From positions 899,501 to 963,500 of the forward strand of contig JAIGNY010000448.1 in NCBI GenBank assembly GCA_020152595.1: 64,000 nt of DNA, written 5' to 3'. A model generated the notes under the pieces. That model was not told the DNA's origin and ran no database searches. It worked only from the letters and a program-made list of their open reading frames with translations. The first letter of the stretch is position 1. Each line of letters begins with the position of its first letter. The translations under genes were made by a program, and so were the position numbers. Origin of the DNA: Chiridota heheva (Eukaryota; Echinodermata; Holothuroidea; Apodida; Chiridotidae). Below are positions 38,701 to 47,700 of the stretch, piece after piece.

Positions 38701-41700
38701 TGATGCCATGCATATCATTGGGAGGGGAGAGTTAATATGAAAGAAAATCTTGAAAAAGTAATACATTTATTGCAACCGTATGTCTGTTCCCATCAATCTT
38801 GCATGTTAAAATTGTCAGCTATTGTGTATGTATGAGCCTCCTTTTTCTCCAAAATAGTTTCTATATTACAAATATAAGTTCAAAATTAGTTCTACAATCA
38901 TTCAATCAGTAATAGGCATGAAAATAAATCATAATGAGATGAGAGACTCCATAGCCATTCAGAATGGCCAAATAATAATAACTCATATGTCTTGTTAAAA
39001 ATGAGCTATGATGAAGGTTGTTTAAAAGCTGTGACATAAAACTAACCTGAGCAAAGTAAATCATTTTTAATTTAAAAAAAATCAGGACAGATAAAAGTGG
39101 GTGTTTTATGCCATAAAGCCCTGGGGATATCCTTTTGTGGAAATACTGTACTTTTACATGGACTGTCTGTGGGTGGGTTATTCAGGAAGGTCATATGATT
39201 CTGTAATTAAAAGGAATATTCTCATAGTTTTTCATGTACTGCTTGAAAATGACAATTCAAACTGAAACTTTTCTTTAGTAGTGTTGATGTTCCCTTTATA
39301 TTCATTTTATATATTAACCATGATCAAAAGGTTTGGTGGTTCCAAAGCTTTTTTTTACAAATTGATTGATTTGAAAATTTGTATTAACTGTCACGTTATT
39401 GCATCATGAAATATTTGTTCCATGATATTTATTCATAAGCCATGCACACCCACCATGCAGATCAATAAATATGTTGACAACATTAGCATTTGCACAATAA
39501 TTAACAACATTGCCATAGCATGTGTAATGCAGAAAAAGTTGCTCATTTATTCTATTTCAAGAATTTGTCAGTAAGCCACCACCCCACCTTAATTATAGCC
39601 ACCTACTCATTAATATTCATGACATCACTACCACAACATTGGAACATACTGTATGTACAGACCATCTGTGTACCTGATGTAGCATTAATCTGGTATATCG
39701 TTCATGAGGTACAGTATGGTCTTTATATCATTTAGCACTTTCACATTAACACACCCACCATGCATTTTAATGACATCTGCTGATAACATAGGTATGTACA
39801 CAATAACCAATACAAATATCATGCCCAATATGACGCAAAATGGAAAAACAGTTTCTCATTTTTCACTTTTTCAATATTTTTACTTAAAGAAAAAAAATTA
39901 GGGCACATCTACAGACCATGGGCAATCTGTGTACTAAATATGAGTTTACCATTCTTGAGATACTGTGTTTACATGCACTTTACAACAAAACCATATTAAT
40001 GAATTCAACATTTTTACATCATGAAGATGTACATAGAACTGAAACACACTGATTATTAAACAATGAATATCATCAAACCGTGCAGATAGAGTGACTGAAG
40101 TGAAGGTGATTGATATCATGAAGTTATCAGGCACTAACAAACAAAACCATTATGTTAACCAAGAAATGGCCCCTTGACCCATATAGAAACCAGTTCCATG
40201 AAGGATCAGAAAAAGATATTCATAGAAAATTGTAAGGATGATAAATGGGTTCTCAGATAATGGGAATATGTAAACTGACAATGTATGGAGTATGTAAACT
40301 GAATGGCAGGATGTTTATAACTGAAACTTCAAATTTAAATAATTTGTAGTATGTTTGCCCATGAGGCATAATTTTGGACTTTAAGAGGATAGAGCTCAGA
40401 GCTTTCAAATGTATAAATTTATCAGTGAAGCCAATGACCATATACATTAATATGCATAGTGGGCGGGGCTTAAGATGATTTTGTTGAATAGAGCTTGTAT
40501 GGTTTCTCAAGAATGGTAAACTAGATTTATGTCATATTTTGTATACTGATATCCCATGGTCTGCAGATGTGCCCTATTGTTTTTGGTGAAATAGCTTGCA
40601 TATCAATGAGTAGGTGGGGCTAAATCTAAACAAAAATTGAAATGCTCTATGGACTATGTGGTACACAGATAGTCCATGGTCTAGAAGTGCCCTATTGTTT
40701 TTGGTGATGTCCTACATATTAATTAGTAGGCAGGGCATAATGTAACAATCTTGAAATGCTCATATTTTAACAATCATATGTCTGTTTTGTTTCATACTAT
40801 GATTTTAGCTAGTTTGTATGTGTTCCTTTGATAAGAACTTTGAATTTCATTAATATGCATAGAGGGCGGGGCTTAATATGATTTTGCTGAAAGAGCTTGT
40901 TAACACGATAGCTCAACTATTTCATAATATGCAATGACATAACACTTAATACAAAATCAATCAGCATGAAAAAAAGCATCGGAACCACAAAACCTTCTGG
41001 TTCTGATTATTTTATTAACTTTTGAAGTCACTTTACTTCTGTGGCACAATTGTCCTCACTTTTGTCAAAATCATTAAAAATATATCATTTATTCTACAGA
41101 GTTGCAAGACCCGAAAGTGTCATCTACGAAAACAAAGCAAAAGAAGCGACATCAGCAGAGGACGAGACAGAGGTGAGCGATACCTACGAGAAGGGGATGG
41201 ATGTTGAATTAACAAACCAGTCGGTAATTGGCGTTGCGAGACAGATCTCACTTGACTCCATCGGACCTTCATTTAAACATATATTTGATGTAAGTAATGG
41301 ACCTTTTTTTTTTTCCTTAATGATTACTAACTTTAAAATGGGCTAAAATCCCTCAGATAATTTGGTGGCTCAATTGTCAAGGAGTCATGTTCATTTGCAA
41401 ACGTTATAGGGTTTGACTCCCATTGCTGCGTAATTGTGTCTTTAAACAAGACACTTTACTCTACTTACTCCATGCACTCAGCTGTAGAATGAGTACCAGC
41501 ACTGCTGGGAAGGTGGACTGGTGTCCTGTTCAGTGGAAGTCATGTGCTCTCATCCGCTTACACTAAGGAAACCATGGATGAGCACCGGCCTGATGGGAAG
41601 GTGGACTAGTGTCCTGTCCAGTGGAAGTCATGTGCTCTCATCCGCTTACGCCAAGGAAACCATGGATAAGCACCGGCCTGATGGGAAGGTGGACTGGCAT

Positions 41701-44700
41701 CCTGTTCAGTGGAAGTCATGTGCTCTCATCCGCTTACACCAAAGAAACCATGAATAAGCACGGGCCTTCATGGCTAGAGTATGGATTTTATTCTATATTC
41801 TAATACTTGGAACTTAAAAATGATTCGGGCAGTGATTTCATATCAATGTAATTTTTCAATGAAAATTCTTGTCAATCTGGGAACTTCAACTGATGTAAAT
41901 TTAACCAACTCTAGCTGAAAATTGTTGGTGAATTTTTTTTCAAACCCACATTTATTTATCTTGATTTTTAAGGAAATACTTGGCAGGTATGTTTGTCCTC
42001 TTCAACACAATTATTGGAGGACATACCACCTCTCCTTCCTTTCTAAATCACTGAGACCGGGGCTTTATGTGTTGCAAGACCATAGGTGCTGCAGGCTGTG
42101 GCCTTATGTGTTATGAGACCGAGGCGTTGTGAGTTGCAAGGCCAGGGCCTTACTTGTTGCAGGCTGGGCCTTATGTGTTGCAGACCGGGCCCTTATGTGG
42201 TACAGATTAGGGTCTTATGTGTTGCGGGCCAAGGTTGTATATCTTGAGGGGCCTGGGCCTTGTGTTGCCTTCAGATGTATTAGTGATTCATTGTTATGAA
42301 TATATTTGAAAGGTATGGTGAATGTGTATGAGATCGCATCAGCTCCCAGAAAATTGACTTGTTGCTCAAGTGGCTCTAATGAAGTGAAATTCAGTAAAAC
42401 AATATTGTTTATGAGCAAAACATGAAATTGAATTTCAATTCACAAATTTCCAGTTCATTAAGAATTGTTAAGAAATATAACAATTGTTAAGAAATATAAT
42501 TTCAGCACTAATTATTATTATACGAGCTTTTTTTCAACATTTAATATCTCCTGATCAAGGCAAGGTATTACAGCTAAGTTTATTAATCTAGCACGAAATA
42601 TGTATACAGGCATAACATTGTCCTAACCTTAAAAATAAAAACCATCTGCAACCAACGTCTTACCCATCAAGTTGATTGGTGATTGAGTTTGACCCTTGAT
42701 TAGTATTATGTCCATCTCTTGAAACGGATACCAAGACAAGGTAAACCATTAAAATACCTGACCCTGTTTTGGTAATGCTGCTTCCTGTCACACAGGAAGT
42801 AGCTGTTATGCATTGAGTTATTGCCACCCAATAACTTCCCATTGACTTGTATATGTATTGCTACTATTTGTGCGTAAGCATATTTATGTATGTACAGATT
42901 TACAAAAACATATCAACTGTCAAACAATAGATACCAAGGTTCTTTCCCTTTAAATATTCTGATTTGGTTGTCACTTTTCTTAAATAAAGCTACATATTGC
43001 TACATAAACGACCATATATGGTCAGTTTTTCAGACAGGAAGTTATTACTAATTTCTTGCAATTTTTCAATATTTTTTTTCTTTTACTTTAATGATAGGTC
43101 ATAGTTTCCTTTTATTCTGCTGCAGTTTAGATGAATAGTAATTAAAGATTAATGTTGAGGCGGAGTGTTTATATGCATATCTAATGCATGAGGCAAAAGA
43201 CTGGTCCAAGTAGAATGACTTGACTTTAGGAGGGTCATTCGCGAGTGCAAAGTCTTTTACACCGTGCATTAAATACGCATATAAACACGATGCCAAAATA
43301 ATAATCTTTTTAAAAAATTTCATTTCAGATTGCTTACAATGCATGAAAAACATCAAAAATATTGAATAACGAAAAAGTTGACATGCATATTTTTGCTTTC
43401 TTAAGAAATTCACCTGTTCTAAAAATGGACTAAGCCAACTACTCAGGTTGTGCATTATGAGAATTTTATGCATAGATCATGACAATACAAATTTTCTATG
43501 GAAATTTTATATAAAAAATTATCATTTAATGTGATTTTCTGTTATCTTTGTTGTAACCCATTTTTGTTCATGTTTTAATTATTTAAAATTATCCAATAAA
43601 TGAATTCTATCCATGTGTTGTTTACTTCGTTATTGTTACATAATTGATTTATGAAATTATTTGCCATTTGGAGATAATTGAGAATTGTAAGCAGTTTAGT
43701 TTGCTTTTACATGCATTCTCTGAGAATTATTTCTGCATCTTCAAATGCATGGGCGGTGGAAGGGGGCAGATTCTCTGCCTCAATAATTTGATACTTAATG
43801 ATATGCAAAATGAATAAATGGCCAATAACTGATAGAATAGCTTATGTTGCCAGTCCGCCCCAAAATGCTATGACCTGTCACTGCTGAAATGACGTGCTTC
43901 TGAATGTGTTTACATGCAAGCAGGGAACTACTACAGTTATGGCAACTCGAGTGCCTATTCTCCAAGTGTCAAGTTTACAGTTCAGTTGCTTTAATCTACT
44001 ACAGTAGATGAACAGCAGCCTTTGTTTGAATATCTCAATAAACATATCACCCTAGTTTATACGTCCAACATGTTTTACTAAAAAACAAATACATACTGTA
44101 CTTGCTTAGGTCCAAAAGTAAGTTTTCTGTAGTACTTCCCAAATTAAGATCTTTGTTTGGTAATCACACTTTTAATTCACATGGGCCAAAGTTATGGAAT
44201 AGTCTGCCCCATTCAGTCAAATTTACTAGATTGCTTCAACAACTCCATCATTTACTTGAGACATTATCTTTTTGATTGTGCTTTTAATTCTGTATCTAGT
44301 CTGTAACTTCTTCTTACACTACAGTATCTTGGTTCTTCTTTTACTGTTCTTGATTACTGTTACTTATTTCTTTATGTTTGTCTGAATGTTAGACACAGAA
44401 TGATTATCTTTTTTAGATAATGCACCATAAAAATGTTTTCAACTTGAACTTTGAATGGTTAGAATCTTGTTTTGAGAACAGGTTTTTTGTTTGTAGCTTT
44501 TTTTAAAGCTGTATCATGAAATATTTGCGCCCTTACATCAGCGATGTTATAATTTACCACATGTTGGAAGTCGAACACCTCAAGGCCACCGAAAATTCAC
44601 TCATCACTGCCCCCACACTCCATACATACAGTGTACAATTATACATACACTTGCTGTACGTATGTACAGAGTTTATTTAGAGAATGGTTTAAGCATGACA

Positions 44701-47700
44701 CAGCGTGTACACTATTTAAGAAATATTGAGTGAGGGCACTGGGAGTAGCAATGTTGTAGATGTTGGGGCACAATATCGGCATGTGTACAATAGTATTAGA
44801 TTCATCTTTGGAAGATGTTTCTTTTTCCCCAATTTTGTATCCTGTTATGAAATAGTTTGTCTTTTGAATTATCCTTTTAAAATCACATCTCTGTCTCTAA
44901 TTTTTTGAATTTCTTATATTTTCAGGTGAGGAATTTAGGACCAAGCACTTTACCATTGTTAACTACTGTGAATATATCGTTTCCATGGAAGACAAGAGAT
45001 GGGGACATGATTACGTATATACAAAGTGTACAGGTAAGCTGAAAATGGCATCTTAACTATTAGAACATCCCATAGTTTGAATTATCTGCTTAGATATAAA
45101 TGCTTGGAGGGTGAGAGGGGATTATTGAGCATATCATTATATATTTCACTGCAAACGGTGTGTCTCAGTAATATTATTAGGACACACACACAAATAGCAA
45201 TACTATGAGGACACTCATGCAAGTGGAGGACATACACAGTAATATTATGAGGACATGTGTGTTTGTTGAATGGTGGTAATCACTGAGGCTAGATCTAAAT
45301 TATTTTATTTAACTTTAAGGGTGGCCAGGACAAGTTATTTCTCTCTAATATAGTTTTACAAACACTGATAGAAATATTTGGCATAATTTGTTTTGTTCTA
45401 ATCTTCTTCCTTTGTGTTAAAAACACAATACAAAAATTTGTATCAAAATAATAGTATTTGTATCTTTTTGTTAATTTTAGGTTTGTTTTAAAAATGAATG
45501 TTTATCTTAACATTTGATCAATTTTTAACAGTAAACTAAGTTTTTATTACTAACCTATGTTAAATGATTATCTCATTTATTAGTTTAGCGGATCGGTCAG
45601 TTGTGATGATGAGATCATTGCAACCAAGCAGAGTGGACTTCTGGACTTTGAACATTGGAACTCAACGAGGGCCAAGTGGGAAAACCATCCTGCAGCTGTT
45701 GGTCGAAAACCTCTTAGTACTTTGGTAAGTTTGATTGGGTCTTTTATGCAAAGGAGTACAATTTTAAGCATAATAAACTATAGTCAAATGTGTCCAAGCG
45801 TTTTTGCTCTAATTGTATTGGTCACTTGATCATTAATGTACAAGATGTATGGGGAAAAGAATTAGGAAATTCACATGAAACAATATCTTTCCTTATGAGA
45901 AATGGTCCGTCAATCATTCACAGTTAATGCACATTTCCTCAGGCATTATGATACACAGCTATTTTTATCACCAGTTTGAAAACAAACTTCTTCCAGTAAG
46001 ACATTTGAAAACAAACTTCTCCCACTAAGACACCTAACATGGATGAGTGATTTCAATCACAAAAGTGCCTTGATTATTCAGCTCTGGCTTTGTGTAATCT
46101 TATGCACACAAATAACCTTGGGCTACTTGGCTGTGGTGTGCATGGAAATGGCAGATAAACAATCATTGTTTGGAGTGAAAACACAATACACTGAAGAGGA
46201 AGTCGGGTTGGTAATTGTCATACTCAAGTTTTCAGGATTAACTCAGGTGTCGGGTGCGGGTAGGCTTAAAGAGAAACTTTCAGCATGCAAGAAATATCGT
46301 TGGATGAATTTGGACAAATATATAACTATCATCATTATAACTTCTAGAATATTTGCCAATATTCGTACTAAAATTTACTAAAATTTTGAAAGACTCTACT
46401 TTTGGGAAAAGCTGTCTTAGTTGCTCCCCTAGAAAATGTTGGGCTTTACCCCTACGCACTTGGTGGTAATCAGACAGTGACGTGCATGTATTCCATGTTA
46501 TGAAGAAAACTAATTTATCTTAAATGGAGAATTTATGGCTTAACATTATTCTAGGAATTCATGACTGGGTATCAGACACAGGAAAAGTATGATTTTTTTT
46601 CTCATTGATCAGCCGAATTTGAGCATATCTTAGAGTGATGAGCAATTTGTCATCTACAAATATTTATCTGCAAGTATTGCTTGGTCATTAAGAAAATACA
46701 AAGGCATTAACAATATTTTTTTTTGATCCTATAGAACTGTGACACAGTGGAGTGTCTATATCTAATCTGCACAGTGAGCACATTAGAAACAGGAGGCGGA
46801 GCTGCCATAGAAATACAAGCCAGAATATGGGAGGTTAACTTTAGGAATGTGAGTACGAGTATGTGTGTGCAAGGCAGTGGTGTAGCTAGGGTCCTACGGG
46901 ACGGGCGTGAGTGGGGCCCTGTGGACCCTTTGGTATAAATCTTTTATTTAAATCGCGGGGCCCTTTACAGGTCATTTTTGTAGCCTTAGGGCAAGGGCAG
47001 CTTCCCCTCCCCGTAGTTTTGTTACTGGTGCAATGGGAATCTTTACATTGGGGTGTGAACTTGTTATGTCAGATTGATATCTCAGTGACTGTATGATTCT
47101 TAAAGGAGACCCAGGGTAAGACGTTTTGTTAAGCAAAAATTATTGTTACCTCTAATTAAAATCAAAATCTTGATTCCAATAATCAGGCAGAGTGGCAATA
47201 GCAAGGTAAATTATTCAAAGAGCACTTACCAAAAACTGGTGGGGCTGGTGGGTAAAAACCAAGTTTGATATACAAACATTTAAAGGGTAACTTCCCTCAC
47301 ACACACCCAGCTCCATTTTTTCAGACCACACCCATAAAGGGGCCTTGGTTTCACTCAATTCCAGTCCGACAAGGGTTAAACAATTGTGAGCTCATGGGTT
47401 CTTAATTAATTTTTTCCAAGAGCCATCATTTTACAACAGGCCGTGGGCCAATCCGTGGCAAAACCAGCGTCTTGTGACAAATAAAGCCTATTAAAACAAT
47501 CCTGAATCCTAAGTCCTTTTCCTTTATTACCTTAACTTCTTTCCTTTATTCACCCTCTCTCCTCCCTTCCCTCTATCCCTCTTCTCTATCCCTCCTCCCT
47601 TTCCTCTCTGTCCTAACTCAAGCACCTTAGTTACTTGGCACATTTGACTCTGACTATCTTGGTGCCATTAAACATCAACAAACCAAACCTGAGACCTTTA

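Larger units (their letters stand above)
36837..41099 (+). other. Integrin intron 12
   Basis: Repeat G copies, a TG run (37679-37698) and the repeat H array occupy most of this 4.3-kb intron. 37323-37680 has no recognised feature. Confidence 0.8.
41290..44925 (+). other. Integrin intron 13
   Basis: Holds the expanded SINE, a GC-rich degenerate repeat, a hairpin repeat and repeat A copy 2. 42266-43134 and 43300-44518 show no recognisable feature. Confidence 0.8.
45034..46734 (+). other. Integrin introns 14 and 15 around exon 15
   Basis: Intron 14 (45034-45583) is plain AT-rich sequence. Intron 15 (45725-46734) carries repeat F copy 2; the rest shows nothing recognisable. Confidence 0.8.

Noticed and set aside
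41521..41803. Two overlapping ORFs with repeated peptide blocks
   Set aside because: They arise from the 88-bp triplication in a SINE.
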